DNA from: Enterococcus_C asini_A
Lineage (GTDB): Bacteria > Bacillota > Bacilli > Lactobacillales > Enterococcaceae
Assembly (NCBI RefSeq): GCF_031928785.1
Contig: NZ_JARQAL010000004.1
Length of the DNA stretch: 64,000 bases
Reading direction: 5' to 3' (one strand)
A program made the translations under genes and the position numbers. Numbering within the stretch: the stretch's first letter is position 1; the number at the start of each line of letters is the position of its first letter. Of the stretch, positions 1-7,374 are shown in pieces. The notes under the pieces were generated by a model. It ran no database searches and was not told where the DNA came from. It was given only the letters and a program-made list of their open reading frames with translations.

Positions 1-168
1 AACAAAACTCGCAGTTGGTATGATGCCGGTTCAGGTGTCAACGAAGGCTTAGAAAACCAAGATCAACAGCTGACCGATGCCATGATGGCCATCGCGGAAT
101 TGTACGAACAAAAATTGTTGCTAGAAGACCGGATTGCTAAATTGGAAGCAATCGTATTGCCAAAATAG
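1..168 (+). CDS. C-terminal fragment of a phage structural protein
   Basis: An open frame enters at base 1 and ends in TAG at 166-168. The 55 visible residues end in a short acidic, leucine-rich helix (LEDRIAKLEAIV) typical of the coiled-coil C-termini of phage tail-associated or minor structural proteins. It lies directly upstream of two CD1375-like mini-genes and the lysis cassette, which is where baseplate or tail-fibre accessory proteins are usually encoded. The gene is cut by the window edge, so its family cannot be named. That it is phage-derived is inferred from position. Confidence 0.6.
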   Translation, partial: NKTRSWYDAGSGVNEGLENQDQQLTDAMMAIAELYEQKLLLEDRIAKLEAIVLPK

Positions 169-184
169 AAAGGAATGGTTGAAG

Positions 185-298
185 TTGGTTAAAGTATATG
201 TGAACTTAATCAAAAAAGGGGCGAAGTCTATTGAGGACGTGCCGGAGGAAATTAGAAAAGAAGTCGAAGCAATCTTGGCTGCAGAATCTGCGGCTTAG
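185..298 (+). CDS. CD1375-like small phage protein (37 aa)
   Basis: This short frame starts with TTG at 185 behind an AAGGAATGG Shine-Dalgarno-like stretch and ends in TAG at 298. The product begins LVKVYVNLIKKGAKSIEDVP and matches in pattern the CD1375 family of roughly 40-residue proteins found between tail and lysis genes of Firmicutes prophages. It resembles the next gene residue by residue (xVxVYxxLIxKGxKxIxDVP), so the two look like tandem paralogues. No function is known for the family. The TTG start is the only reasonable start in frame. Confidence 0.6.
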   Translation: MVKVYVNLIKKGAKSIEDVPEEIRKEVEAILAAESAA

Positions 299-335
299 GA
301 TTGCTTTTTATTTGATTCGAAAGGAGGTGAGAACT

Positions 336-464
336 ATGGCAGTCGTATACGCAACCTTAATCATCAAAGGCAAGAAAACCATTGGTGACGTACCAGCAGT
401 GATTCGTGATCAAGTCAAAGAAATCTTGCTTGATATGGAATTACCAGAATTAGCTGGGGAATAG
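336..464 (+). CDS. CD1375-like small phage protein (42 aa)
   Basis: ATG at 336 follows a full AAGGAGGTGAGAAC ribosome-binding site. An in-frame extension back to 231 would override that signal and overlap the upstream gene. The product has the CD1375 pattern VVYATLIIKGKKTIGDVPAV, followed by a short amphipathic helix. It is the second of two tandem copies and sits just before a terminator hairpin, so it is probably the last gene of the tail transcript. Function is unknown. Confidence 0.7.
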   Translation: MAVVYATLIIKGKKTIGDVPAVIRDQVKEILLDMELPELAGE

Positions 465-465
465 T

Positions 466-494
466 GAGAGGGGCCTTTGCCTCTCTCTTTTTTT
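466..494 (+). terminator. Hairpin and T-run between tail and lysis genes
   Basis: GAGAGGGGC and GCCTCTCTC form a 9-bp stem (one wobble) around a short loop, followed by an uninterrupted T run. It lies between the CD1375-like genes and the lysis cassette and would attenuate read-through from the structural operon. Confidence 0.75.
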
Positions 495-509
495 GAAAGT
501 TGGTGAGAC

Positions 510-896
510 ATGAAAGATTTAATTCAACGGATCCGTACTGATTGGCAGTTCTTAATCGTTGCGGTGACCACGGCGGCAGTTGGTCTCAATTTCTTGGCGC
601 ACCCAGGATTACTGGATGATCATAGCGCCTATGCGTTTATTGTCAGCGTACTAGATGATGCGGTTTTTTCTGTTCCAATTAGTGTTGGAGGCATCATTGG
701 TATTATGACTTTCATCATTGGATGGGCGCCGGCACGTATTCCGCTTTTAGTTTTTTATCAGTTCGTTTGGATCATTCTTTTTTTCGCTTATATATGGCGG
801 ACATTTAATGGCTATCCTAATTCCACTTGGATTATGGCTTTGGCAATTAATGTGATGATTTTTCTAGTCGCCTTGTGGGGTGATGTGGATGGCTGA
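510..896 (+). CDS. Phage membrane protein, about four TM helices (128 aa)
   Basis: The product has a short basic N-terminus (MKDLIQRIRTDW) and then about four hydrophobic segments, at roughly residues 14-30, 50-72, 78-97 and 108-125. I do not recognise a named family. Its place directly before a coiled-coil membrane protein, a holin and an endolysin makes a lysis-accessory role (holin-like or pinholin partner) plausible, but this is inference. The stop codon lies just inside the start region of the next gene, which suggests translational coupling. Confidence 0.6.
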   Translation: MKDLIQRIRTDWQFLIVAVTTAAVGLNFLAHPGLLDDHSAYAFIVSVLDDAVFSVPISVGGIIGIMTFIIGWAPARIPLLVFYQFVWIILFFAYIWRTFNGYPNSTWIMALAINVMIFLVALWGDVDG

Positions 897-1203
897 CGGT
901 CAAGGCTTATTTACACTAGTTGGTGCGGTGATTGGTGCATTAGGAACATTGCTAGTAGCTAAGTCAAACAATAGCACCACACTGGCAAAAACGAACAATG
1001 ATAACGCGGTTCAGCTCTTCCAGCAATACAAAGAAATGAACGAACAACTACAAAGTAAAGTAGACCGCTTGGAAGAAAAGTTGGAAAAACTCCAGGAGAA
1101 ATATGAAAAAGAAATTGCTTTTTATCAATCGGAAGTCGAACGTCTTGAAGACGAAAATGAGCGATTGACACTGAAGTTAGAAGGGATGAAGGAGGGATAT
1201 TAA
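889..1203 (+). CDS. Phage membrane-anchored coiled-coil protein (104 aa)
   Basis: The frame can begin at GTG 880, ATG 883 or ATG 889. I chose 889 because GGGGTGAT at 877-884 is a good Shine-Dalgarno match at usable spacing. Residues 6-24 form one glycine-rich transmembrane helix (LFTLVGAVIGALGTLLVA). From about residue 40 to the end there is a strong heptad coiled coil (KVDRLEEKLEKLQEKYEKE). An N-terminal anchor plus cytoplasmic coiled coil is common among small lysis-module proteins. It overlaps the previous gene by 8 nt and is followed at once by the holin. Exact role unknown. Confidence 0.6.
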   Translation: MADGQGLFTLVGAVIGALGTLLVAKSNNSTTLAKTNNDNAVQLFQQYKEMNEQLQSKVDRLEEKLEKLQEKYEKEIAFYQSEVERLEDENERLTLKLEGMKEGY

Positions 1204-1204
1204 T

Positions 1205-1498
1205 ATGGATTTTACACAATTTTTAGTACCAGGAGTAGTTGTTGGCTGTTTGGTCATTGGCTACTGTCTGAAACGAATTGAGGCTTTAAAAATTAATGAC
1301 TACATTCCAACCATTCTCGCATTGTCCGGCGCAATTATTGGCGGCTTGCTGAATGGTTTTTATGTGGAAACGGTTATCGCAGGGGCCATAAGCGGTTTAG
1401 CTTCAACAGGACTGCACCAGGCATTCACTCGCTTTATGGACGGATTGAGTGGAGAAGTAAGTTCTGTTGACAAAAATGACCAAGAAAATAACTTATAG
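1205..1498 (+). CDS. Phage holin, Hol44-like (97 aa)
   Basis: The start is ATG 1205 behind GAAGGAGGGATATT. The protein has three hydrophobic stretches, including GVVVGCLVIGYCL and the motif NDYIPTILALSGAIIGGLLNG, and a charged hydrophilic C-terminus. This layout matches the Hol44-type holins of superfamily V (Pfam Phage_holin_5_2). Such proteins open the membrane at the end of the lytic cycle and let the endolysin reach the wall. The endolysin follows 11 nt downstream behind its own GGAGGG site, the classic holin-lysin pairing. Confidence 0.8.
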   Translation: MDFTQFLVPGVVVGCLVIGYCLKRIEALKINDYIPTILALSGAIIGGLLNGFYVETVIAGAISGLASTGLHQAFTRFMDGLSGEVSSVDKNDQENNL

Positions 1499-1509
1499 GA
1501 GGGATTAGC

Positions 1510-2214
1510 ATGGCCGGAAGTGTCCAAAAATTTATCGATAGAATGATTTATTGGTGCCAGACTGTGAGCCTTGGCTATGATCAAAGCAATCGCCAAGATT
1601 TTCGTGATGGCGGGGAAACGGACTGTTCTGCATTAGTTCTTTATGCACTAAGAGAAGCTGGCTTTGATACTGGGACTGCGACGTACACAGGCAATATGCG
1701 ATCTAATCTCACAGCCCGGGGATGGAAGGTAGTAGCTGTTAATGGCTCGCCAAAAGCTGGTGATATCTTGTTAAATGATGTCCATCACGTTGCAGCATAT
1801 ATCGGTGGCGGCAAACTAGCCCAGGCATCAATTGATGAGCGCGGGAAGGCTACTGGCGGACAAGGAGGCGACCAGACGGGGCGAGAAACCAACATTTCTC
1901 CTTATTACAACTACCCGTGGAACTGTTACCTACGCTGGACCGGGACTAATGATTCCGGGAGTACACCACCATCAACAAGCACTGGAGGGAAAATCAAAAT
2001 GAAAAGTTTTAAGACCAAAGAAACACTTCAACTTAGAAAATCACCTAGCACGAGTGCGGCTAAGATTGCTTCTAATATGCCACCAGGTACAGTAATCAAA
2101 TTTGATGATGTAGTAATCTCTGGAGGTTATATTTGGGCAGTTCAACCAAGAGGTGATGGCTCAAAGGGCTATGCAGCTATCGGACCTATCACTGCTTACG
2201 GCACCATTTCATAA
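1510..2214 (+). CDS. Endolysin: Amidase_5-type peptidoglycan amidohydrolase with C-terminal SH3-like domain
   Basis: Residues 1-145 look like a bacteriophage peptidoglycan hydrolase of the Amidase_5 / NlpC-P60-like cysteine class. The likely nucleophile is Cys39 in ETDCSALV and the likely base is His92 or His93 in DVHHVAAYIGGG. A Ser/Thr/Gly-rich linker at about 146-163 joins it to a C-terminal domain of about 70 residues with an SH3b-like pattern (LQLRKSPSTSAAKIASNM, ending GYAAIGPI), presumably for wall binding. It follows the holin and would cleave cell-wall peptide at lysis. A strong internal ribosome site precedes Met164, so the binding domain may also be made alone. There is no signal peptide, consistent with holin-dependent release. 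Confidence 0.85.
   Translation: MAGSVQKFIDRMIYWCQTVSLGYDQSNRQDFRDGGETDCSALVLYALREAGFDTGTATYTGNMRSNLTARGWKVVAVNGSPKAGDILLNDVHHVAAYIGGGKLAQASIDERGKATGGQGGDQTGRETNISPYYNYPWNCYLRWTGTNDSGSTPPSTSTGGKIKMKSFKTKETLQLRKSPSTSAAKIASNMPPGTVIKFDDVVISGGYIWAVQPRGDGSKGYAAIGPITAYGTIS
1984..2001 (+). promoter_or_regulatory. Internal ribosome-binding site and in-frame ATG inside the endolysin gene
   Basis: GGAGGGA at 1984-1990 lies 9 nt before an in-frame ATG at 1999. Translation from there would give a 71-residue product (MKSFKTKETLQLRKS...) that is exactly the C-terminal domain, starting at the end of the linker. Internal starts that make extra cell-wall-binding-domain subunits are known for some endolysins of Gram-positive phages. 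Use of this one is inferred. Confidence 0.55.
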
Positions 2215-2242
2215 AAATAAGCCCCCGGATATTTCCGAGGGC
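2211..2242 (-). terminator. Terminator of the inverted surface-protein gene
   Basis: On the minus strand GCCCTCGGA and TCCGGGGGC pair around AATA and are followed by TTATTTTTAT. The hairpin sits between the stop codons of two convergent genes and suits the minus-strand gene best, because the plus-strand side has no T run. Confidence 0.65.
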
Positions 2243-2263
2243 AGTACATAGAAATTTCAGTTT

Positions 2264-3385
2264 TTAATAGTGTAATACTGTGACATTACCCGATTCAGGA
2301 CCAGTTGGTTCAATTGTGATTTCTACCACAGTTTCTAGTTCAGCACCATATTCATTCACAATGGTTGCTTCACATTTGAAAAACCAAACATCTCCTTTTT
2401 GTGTCCAATCCTGAATAATCCCCATGATGGAATGCATCTTACTACCTTTGTAGGGGTATTGTTGTTCGAAGGCTTGCTTACCCAATACTCGTAAAGTAGT
2501 TTGCTGCTTGCTAGTTGGTTCGCTAGAAAGTTTGGTAATATCGCCGTCATCTTCAGCCGAGCTTGATTCAGTTGTATTTGTTTCAGAAGATGTAGATTCT
2601 ACGGTGTCCGTTTGATTTCCACCCGTTCCATCAAAATCATGGTCAGAATACGGAATAGTTAAAGTAGCTCCCTCATCAGCATAGATACCATACTTTTCCC
2701 CGTCGTCCAGAAAGCTCATACCTGGTTGATCCGCAATCACTCCACAATCACCGGCTTTTATTTTGACTTTATTTTGAGTAGCCATGTCATCTAAATTTTC
2801 GACAACAAAATTAGTTTTTAATCCCACAGCCTCAAAGTCTTTTTTTACCTGATCTTTTGATTTGAATTGCGTTTCTGGAATCTCTACTTTACCTGCAAAG
2901 ATATTTGAAGATTGTGTTGTACTCTCAGAAGATGATGAATCGGCTTTGCTGCTTCCGTTAAAGTCATGATCTGTATATCCAACAATGATTGTGGCTCCCT
3001 TATCAGCGTAGAAACCGTATTTGTCCCCAACCTCATCCGTATCATAATATTTTACGTTAGGTTGTTCTGAATCCAGCTGATCGCAATCTCCAACTTTTAT
3101 ATCTTTTTTGTTTGAAGTTGCTTTTTCATCGAAGTTTGTCACAACGAAATCAGCCTTTAATCCAGCCTGTTCGAATAATTTTTCAACTTCATCCTTAGAT
3201 TTGAAATAAGGATCTGGTACTTCAACTTTCCCCTTCAATACCTTGTTGGCATTTTCCGTCGCCTCAGCTCTTTCTTTTTCGATTCGTGCATGGTTCATTT
3301 GAGTTCGAATCTCAAAGGTTCCAATAGCAATCAACAAAATACCAACAACCCAAACCCATTTTCTTTGTAAAAACGGCTTTTTCAT
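2264..3385 (-). CDS. Membrane-anchored surface protein with two PASTA-like repeats; probable prophage cargo gene (373 aa)
   Basis: I start it at ATG 3385 (MKKPFLQRKWVWVVG), which has GGGGTG 5 nt upstream; the frame extends to 3481 without a comparable site. One N-terminal transmembrane helix (about residues 8-25) anchors an extracellular part. Two repeats of about 90 residues follow, each running K(V/V)E(V/I)P-x(6)-KSKD(E/Q)V then GLK(A/T)(D/N)FVV, an aromatic/Asp segment and a YTDHDF or YSDHDF end. The beginning of each repeat resembles a PASTA domain, though the repeat is longer. Ser/Thr-rich linkers (SSSSES, SSETNTTESS) separate the repeats from an unrecognised C-terminal domain of about 90 residues. 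It is opposite in direction to the lysis genes and lies at the prophage end, a usual site for lysogenic-conversion genes. Function unknown. Confidence 0.7.
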   Translation of the reverse strand: MKKPFLQRKWVWVVGILLIAIGTFEIRTQMNHARIEKERAEATENANKVLKGKVEVPDPYFKSKDEVEKLFEQAGLKADFVVTNFDEKATSNKKDIKVGDCDQLDSEQPNVKYYDTDEVGDKYGFYADKGATIIVGYTDHDFNGSSKADSSSSESTTQSSNIFAGKVEIPETQFKSKDQVKKDFEAVGLKTNFVVENLDDMATQNKVKIKAGDCGVIADQPGMSFLDDGEKYGIYADEGATLTIPYSDHDFDGTGGNQTDTVESTSSETNTTESSSAEDDGDITKLSSEPTSKQQTTLRVLGKQAFEQQYPYKGSKMHSIMGIIQDWTQKGDVWFFKCEATIVNEYGAELETVVEITIEPTGPESGNVTVLHY

Positions 3386-3472
3386 GAATACACCCCAATT
3401 CAATTTTATACATAAATTGTAGCATAGCTCTTGGAAATAGGTGGGGTAATTTTTATCAATTGGCATGTTGTC

Positions 3473-3490
3473 TTGCCCCATTTTTGCCCC
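3473..3490. repeat. Two TTGCCCC heptamers 11 bp apart, candidate integrase arm-type sites
   Basis: TTGCCCC occurs at 3473-3479 and again at 3484-3490, one helical turn apart, at the outer edge of the prophage. Short phased direct repeats near attachment sites are typical binding sites for the arm domain of tyrosine integrases. The integrase gene itself is not in this window, so this is inference. Confidence 0.35.
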
Positions 3491-3705
3491 GCCTTTTTTT
3501 TAGAAATAAACAACGCTATGTGGGAAATCGCGTTCTACAGCATTTTTCTAAAAAATGGCAATGAGTTAAACATCAATATAACCGTCTGGTTTCCATTGAC
3601 CTTTTAGCAACTAAAGTAGGTACGTTTTTGAATCATGATTAGCAGCGGGAAAACTTTCGCCTAATTACTGGGAGACCAGATGTGGAAAGCAGCCAATTTT
3701 AACAT

Positions 3706-3756
3706 AAAAACAGCGCGTAAAGTTCCTTGTGAAAAGGTGCTTTACGCGCTGTTTTT
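3706..3756. terminator. Strong bidirectional terminator after the aldolase gene
   Basis: A perfect 17-bp inverted repeat (AAAAACAGCGCGTAAAG at 3706-3722 and its complement at 3740-3756) flanks a 17-nt loop. A and T runs on either side let it work in both directions. It closes the minus-strand aldolase transcript and insulates it from the prophage. Confidence 0.9.
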
Positions 3757-3762
3757 ATGGTT

Positions 3763-4383
3763 TTATTTTCCAGTCAATTTAGCCAATGTTGCGTTGGCCT
3801 TTTCACTGTCGTTTATTAACGTGTCTTCTGAAAGAATGAAGGAACCCCCTACGGCTAAAATATGAGGATCCGCTAGAAATTCAGGATAGTTATCCAAATT
3901 AACACCACCTGTTGGCACAAATCGCACATCGCCAAAAGGACCGCTTAAGGCCTTAATGGCTTTTAGTCCGCCGTAAATATTTGCGGGGAAGAATTTCACC
4001 ACATCCAAGCCTAATTCATTGGCTTTCATGATTTCTGTTGGAGTAACTGCACCGGGCACGACAGGAATATTTTGTTCTTGGCAGTAGTTGACGATTTTTT
4101 CATCTAAACCAGGAGTGACGATAAATTTCGCGCCACTTCTCACGGCTTCTTTGGCGGTTTCCACATTTCGGACAGTACCAGCTCCGACGATTAAATCCGG
4201 GTATTTTGACAATTCTTCAATGGCTTTTGAAGCGAGGTCACTGCGGTACGTCACTTCGATAAAGTGTAAGCCGTGTTTCAAAAGAATTTCGGCAGCGGGT
4301 TTTAAGTAGTCCATATCCGTTGCGGTGTACAGTGGTAAAAAGCGTTCTTGTTCCAATTGATCTAGCATTGTGTTACTCATCAT
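3763..4383 (-). CDS. eda: KDPG/KHG-type class I aldolase
   Basis: The 206-residue product is a (beta/alpha)8 aldolase of the KDPG/KHG family, close to the usual length. The Schiff-base lysine is K130 in DVVKFFPA and the conserved acidic residue is E43 in FIEVTYRS; the phosphate-binding loops GAGT and PTGGVN are present. Family members split 2-keto-3-deoxy-6-phosphogluconate into pyruvate and glyceraldehyde 3-phosphate. The start is ATG 4383 or ATG 4380, both served by GGAGG; longer starts ignore it. It lies downstream of an RpiR regulator on the same strand and diverges from a sugar-acid PTS operon, so its substrate probably comes from that pathway. No 6-phosphogluconate dehydratase gene (edd) is seen nearby. 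Confidence 0.9.
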   Translation of the reverse strand: MMSNTMLDQLEQERFLPLYTATDMDYLKPAAEILLKHGLHFIEVTYRSDLASKAIEELSKYPDLIVGAGTVRNVETAKEAVRSGAKFIVTPGLDEKIVNYCQEQNIPVVPGAVTPTEIMKANELGLDVVKFFPANIYGGLKAIKALSGPFGDVRFVPTGGVNLDNYPEFLADPHILAVGGSFILSEDTLINDSEKANATLAKLTGK

Positions 4384-4399
4384 TTCATTCCTCCATTTT

Positions 4400-5287
4400 T
4401 TATTCAAATGAATCCTCAGAATAAGGACCATTAGTCTTTGATTCGGATAAAGCATTGCGAATTTTTTTCATCGCTTTTTGGCCTTTTTTCTCATCGTGAA
4501 GCATGACATTGATGTAAAGGGCGTCCATCAATGTTAAATACAAAATTCTTGAAGTCAAGGATTCTGTGCGGTATTTGGATTCTTCCGAGTAGACGGTTAA
4601 AGTCTCATCGGCTAAACTGGCGATTTCAGAATAAGGATTACCGGTGAGGAAAATCAAATTAGCATCGGATTTCGCAATGATTTTGGCTAGTTTTAGTGTT
4701 TCTATGGATTGCCCTGAATGGGAAAAGACAAAGGCAGTATCCTCTTTGGTAAATTTGGTGGCAGTCATCAGCTGTAGGTGGTAATCGCTCATATAGTCGC
4801 AACGATACTCGGTACGGGTGAATTTCTGATAGGCATCATAGGCAATTACTGAAGAGCCGCCGATACCAAAAAAGTGCAGAAATTTACTTTGATAGATTCG
4901 TTTCAATGTATTGTCCAATTTCTCATGGTCTAGCTGTGGTGGCAAGTTTTGCAAGGCCAAGATATTAGAATTGATCACTTTTACGGCCACCTCATAGCTA
5001 TTGTCTTCAGGGGTGATGTCGTTATAAGCGATTAGGGCAGGTTCATTGTCCGGAGAAGAGTTCGTGGCAATGCTTATTTTAAAATCTTGAAAGCCTTTAA
5101 AACCTAATTTTTTAACCAATTTGAAAATGGTGGCTTGAGAGACGCCAGTTTCATCGGCTAAATTGGCAATGGTCTTATTGACTAAGTCATCAGGATTTTT
5201 CATAAGATAATCTGCCACTTTTTTTTCAGTATCACTAAAAAATCGATAATTCCGTTTTATCGTACTTTCCAAATAACGATTTGACAT
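4400..5287 (-). CDS. RpiR-family transcriptional regulator (HTH_6 plus SIS)
   Basis: The product has 295 residues. An N-terminal RpiR helix-turn-helix domain (about 1-80; FSDTEKKVADYLMKNPDDL, then ETGVSQATIFKLVKKLGF) is followed by a SIS sugar-phosphate-binding domain (about 120-260; FFGIGGSSVIAYDAYQKF and FVFSHSGQSIETLKLAK). The start at ATG 5287 has GGAGGGAAAAAA directly before it. Regulators of this type sense phosphorylated sugars. It shares a transcript direction with the aldolase gene (17-nt gap) and diverges from the 6PGDH/PTS operon, so control of both is likely. Two AT-rich inverted repeats in the divergent promoter region are candidate operators. Confidence 0.9.
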   Translation of the reverse strand: MSNRYLESTIKRNYRFFSDTEKKVADYLMKNPDDLVNKTIANLADETGVSQATIFKLVKKLGFKGFQDFKISIATNSSPDNEPALIAYNDITPEDNSYEVAVKVINSNILALQNLPPQLDHEKLDNTLKRIYQSKFLHFFGIGGSSVIAYDAYQKFTRTEYRCDYMSDYHLQLMTATKFTKEDTAFVFSHSGQSIETLKLAKIIAKSDANLIFLTGNPYSEIASLADETLTVYSEESKYRTESLTSRILYLTLMDALYINVMLHDEKKGQKAMKKIRNALSESKTNGPYSEDSFE

Positions 5288-5335
5288 TTTTTTCCCTCCA
5301 ATCTGCTTGTGAATATAGTTTACCATGTTTTTCTA

Positions 5336-5391
5336 TAAAAATAAAATTTATTCTTGCAAACCTTTACAAATAAATAAAATTTGTTTATACT
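5336..5391 (+). promoter_or_regulatory. Promoter and tandem inverted repeats in front of the sugar-acid operon
   Basis: A sigma-A promoter is visible: TTTACA at 5363-5368, 17 bp, TATACT at 5386-5391. Two imperfect palindromes centred on AAAATTT lie here, one around 5338-5353 (AATAAAATTTATT) and one at about 5370-5387 (TAAATAAAATTTGTTTA) inside the spacer. They are candidate operators for the divergently encoded RpiR protein. Confidence 0.6.
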
Positions 5392-5422
5392 GAGGATAGC
5401 AAAAAGATAAAGAGGTGTTCTC

Positions 5423-6328
5423 ATGGAAATCGGGTTGATTGGTTTAGGGAAGATGGGGCTTAACTTGGCCTTGAACGGAACAGATCACGGCTTTACGATT
5501 AAAGGCTTTGACATTAGTCCTGAAGTACGCCAAAGGGCCAACGAATCAGGAATTAAAACAGCCGAATCACTGGAACAGCTAGTGGAAAGCTTGTCAGAGC
5601 CGAAAACGGTGATGATCAGTGCACCAGCAGGGAAGATTACCAATGACTTAATTGCTCAACTAAAAGAGTTGCTTCCAGCTGAATCCATTGTGATTGATGC
5701 GGGCAATGCCAACTACCACGAAAGCAAGAAAAATTTTGCTTCTTTAAAAGAAAAGAACATTCATTTCTTAGACTGTGGTACTTCCGGTGGGATGGAAGGA
5801 GCGCGTCATGGAGCTTGTTTGATGATTGGCGGAGAAGCAGAGGTCTTTGAAAAAGTCGCACCTTTCTTTAAAGCCATTGCCACAGAAGATGGTTGCCTCT
5901 ATGGGGGTAAACCGGGAGCAGGGCATTATCTAAAAATGGTCCACAACGGAATTGAGTATGGCATGATGCAAGCCATCGGTGAAGGTTTTGATATTTTGGA
6001 AGCGTCTCCAGAATATCAGTTCGACAATGAAGCGGTAGCCAAAGTTTGGAATCACGGATCTGTGGTTCGCTCTTGGTTAATGGAATTATTGCAAGAAGGC
6101 TTTGCCCAAGATCCTAATTTAGAAAAGATTAAAGGGGAAATTCAAGCCAGCGGAGAAGCCAAATGGACAGTAGAAGAAGCCCTTAAACTTGGCGTGCCGG
6201 TTCCGATTATTGCCAATTCCCTCTTTGTGAGAAACACCAGTCAAATTGAAGATAGTTTTTCCAATAAAGTGGTAGCAACACTGCGTCACGGCTTTGGTGG
6301 TCATGCAGTGAAACAAAAAGGAGAGTAA
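5423..6328 (+). CDS. 6-phosphogluconate dehydrogenase-like, short (decarboxylating) type
   Basis: The 301-residue protein has the Rossmann fingerprint GLIGLGKMGLNLALN at the N-terminus, the AGNANYHES segment, the substrate loop CGTSGGMEGARHGACLMIGG and the catalytic lysine/asparagine motif HYLKMVHNGIEYGMMQ. These place it in the short GndA/YqeC-like branch of 6-phosphogluconate dehydrogenases, about 300 residues against about 470 for the long form. The family oxidises and decarboxylates 6-phosphogluconate to ribulose 5-phosphate. Here it is the first gene of a PTS operon for a probable sugar acid, so it may act on the imported phospho-acid or be an epimerising dehydrogenase. The next gene starts 7 nt after its stop. 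Confidence 0.85.
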   Translation: MEIGLIGLGKMGLNLALNGTDHGFTIKGFDISPEVRQRANESGIKTAESLEQLVESLSEPKTVMISAPAGKITNDLIAQLKELLPAESIVIDAGNANYHESKKNFASLKEKNIHFLDCGTSGGMEGARHGACLMIGGEAEVFEKVAPFFKAIATEDGCLYGGKPGAGHYLKMVHNGIEYGMMQAIGEGFDILEASPEYQFDNEAVAKVWNHGSVVRSWLMELLQEGFAQDPNLEKIKGEIQASGEAKWTVEEALKLGVPVPIIANSLFVRNTSQIEDSFSNKVVATLRHGFGGHAVKQKGE

Positions 6329-6334
6329 GCAACT

Positions 6335-7336
6335 ATGAATGAGTTTCGAATTGCGATTGTGAATTCCAGTAGTTTTGGTCAAGTATTTCCTAAACACATA
6401 GAACGCTTGGAAAAATTAGGCGAAGTGGCTCATTTCACTTTTGATAGTGAGATTGGAGGCAAAGAACTAGCCCAAGAATTACAAGGCTACAATTTAATCG
6501 TAGCCAGTGTCACACCATTTTTCACGGAAGAATTCTTTGAACACAAAGATGAACTGCGCTTAATCACCCGCCACGGCATCGGGTATAACAATATCGACTT
6601 AGTAGCGGCTAAAAAACACAATACCTTAGTCAGTATCGTGCCAGCGTTAGTAGAACGAGATGCCGTAGCGGAAAACAATATCACCAACTTACTAAGTGTC
6701 ATGCGCATGACCGTCCAATCCCAAGACCGGGTGAAAGCCGATCGTTGGGAAGACCGAGCAGAGTTTGTCGGTCACACTCTTTATGGGAAAACCGTGGGCG
6801 TCATTGGGGTAGGCAATACCGGCAGTGGCGTAGCAGAAACCTTACGTCAAGGCTTCCGCTGCCAAGTTCTTGGCTGTGATCCTAATAAGAGCGCCATGGA
6901 ATTGGCCCAATTTGGGGCTAAAAAAGTGGAACTAGATGAGCTGTTAGAAAAAGCTGATGTGATTTGTCTTTGCGCGAGTCTAACGGATTCCAGCTTGCAC
7001 ATGATTGATAAAGAACAAGTGGCCAAGATGAAAGACCATGTTTATCTTTCCAATAGTGCCCGAGGAGCCTTAGTCGTAGAAGAAGCCATTGTGGAAGGAT
7101 TAGCCTCTGGCAAGATTGCTGGGTTTGCCACTGATGTTTTGGAAGTGGAACCAGGGCGCAAAGATCATCCTTATCTAGCCTTTGACAATGCTTTAGTAAC
7201 GCCCCACACTTCCGCTTACACCATGGAATGTTTGGAAGAAATGGGCAATAAATGCGTGACTGACTGTGAAAGAATAGCAGAAGGCTTGTTACCGGGACGG
7301 GCGGTACAGGCAGAAAGCATCTTTGTAACAGCTTAA
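6335..7336 (+). CDS. D-isomer-specific 2-hydroxyacid dehydrogenase (NAD-binding)
   Basis: The 333-residue product has the family layout: a split substrate-binding domain around a Rossmann domain with GVIGVGNTGSGVAETL. The catalytic triad is visible as Arg in NSARGALV, Glu in DVLEVEP and His in VTPHTSAYT. Such enzymes interconvert 2-keto acids and D-2-hydroxyacids with NAD(P)H. In this operon it could reduce or oxidise carbon 2 of an aldonic acid or its phosphate. It follows the 6PGDH-like gene behind AAAGGAGAGTAAG. The exact substrate cannot be read from sequence. Confidence 0.85.
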   Translation: MNEFRIAIVNSSSFGQVFPKHIERLEKLGEVAHFTFDSEIGGKELAQELQGYNLIVASVTPFFTEEFFEHKDELRLITRHGIGYNNIDLVAAKKHNTLVSIVPALVERDAVAENNITNLLSVMRMTVQSQDRVKADRWEDRAEFVGHTLYGKTVGVIGVGNTGSGVAETLRQGFRCQVLGCDPNKSAMELAQFGAKKVELDELLEKADVICLCASLTDSSLHMIDKEQVAKMKDHVYLSNSARGALVVEEAIVEGLASGKIAGFATDVLEVEPGRKDHPYLAFDNALVTPHTSAYTMECLEEMGNKCVTDCERIAEGLLPGRAVQAESIFVTA

Positions 7337-7374
7337 AATTTATTTGAAACAAGTAGAAAAGGAGGAGATTCATT

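Larger units (their letters stand above)
3386..3762. other. Gene-free stretch at the probable prophage/chromosome junction
   Basis: No convincing reading frame is seen. The stretch holds two phased TTGCCCC heptamers (3473-3490), a poly-T tract after them, and the strong hairpin at 3706-3756 belonging to the aldolase gene. The junction between prophage and host should lie between about 3400 and 3700, but with only one end in view the core attachment sequence cannot be identified. Confidence 0.5.

Noticed and set aside
3680..3865. Plus-strand frame of 61 codons
   Set aside because: It runs through the terminator hairpin and the antisense of the aldolase gene; no ribosome site.
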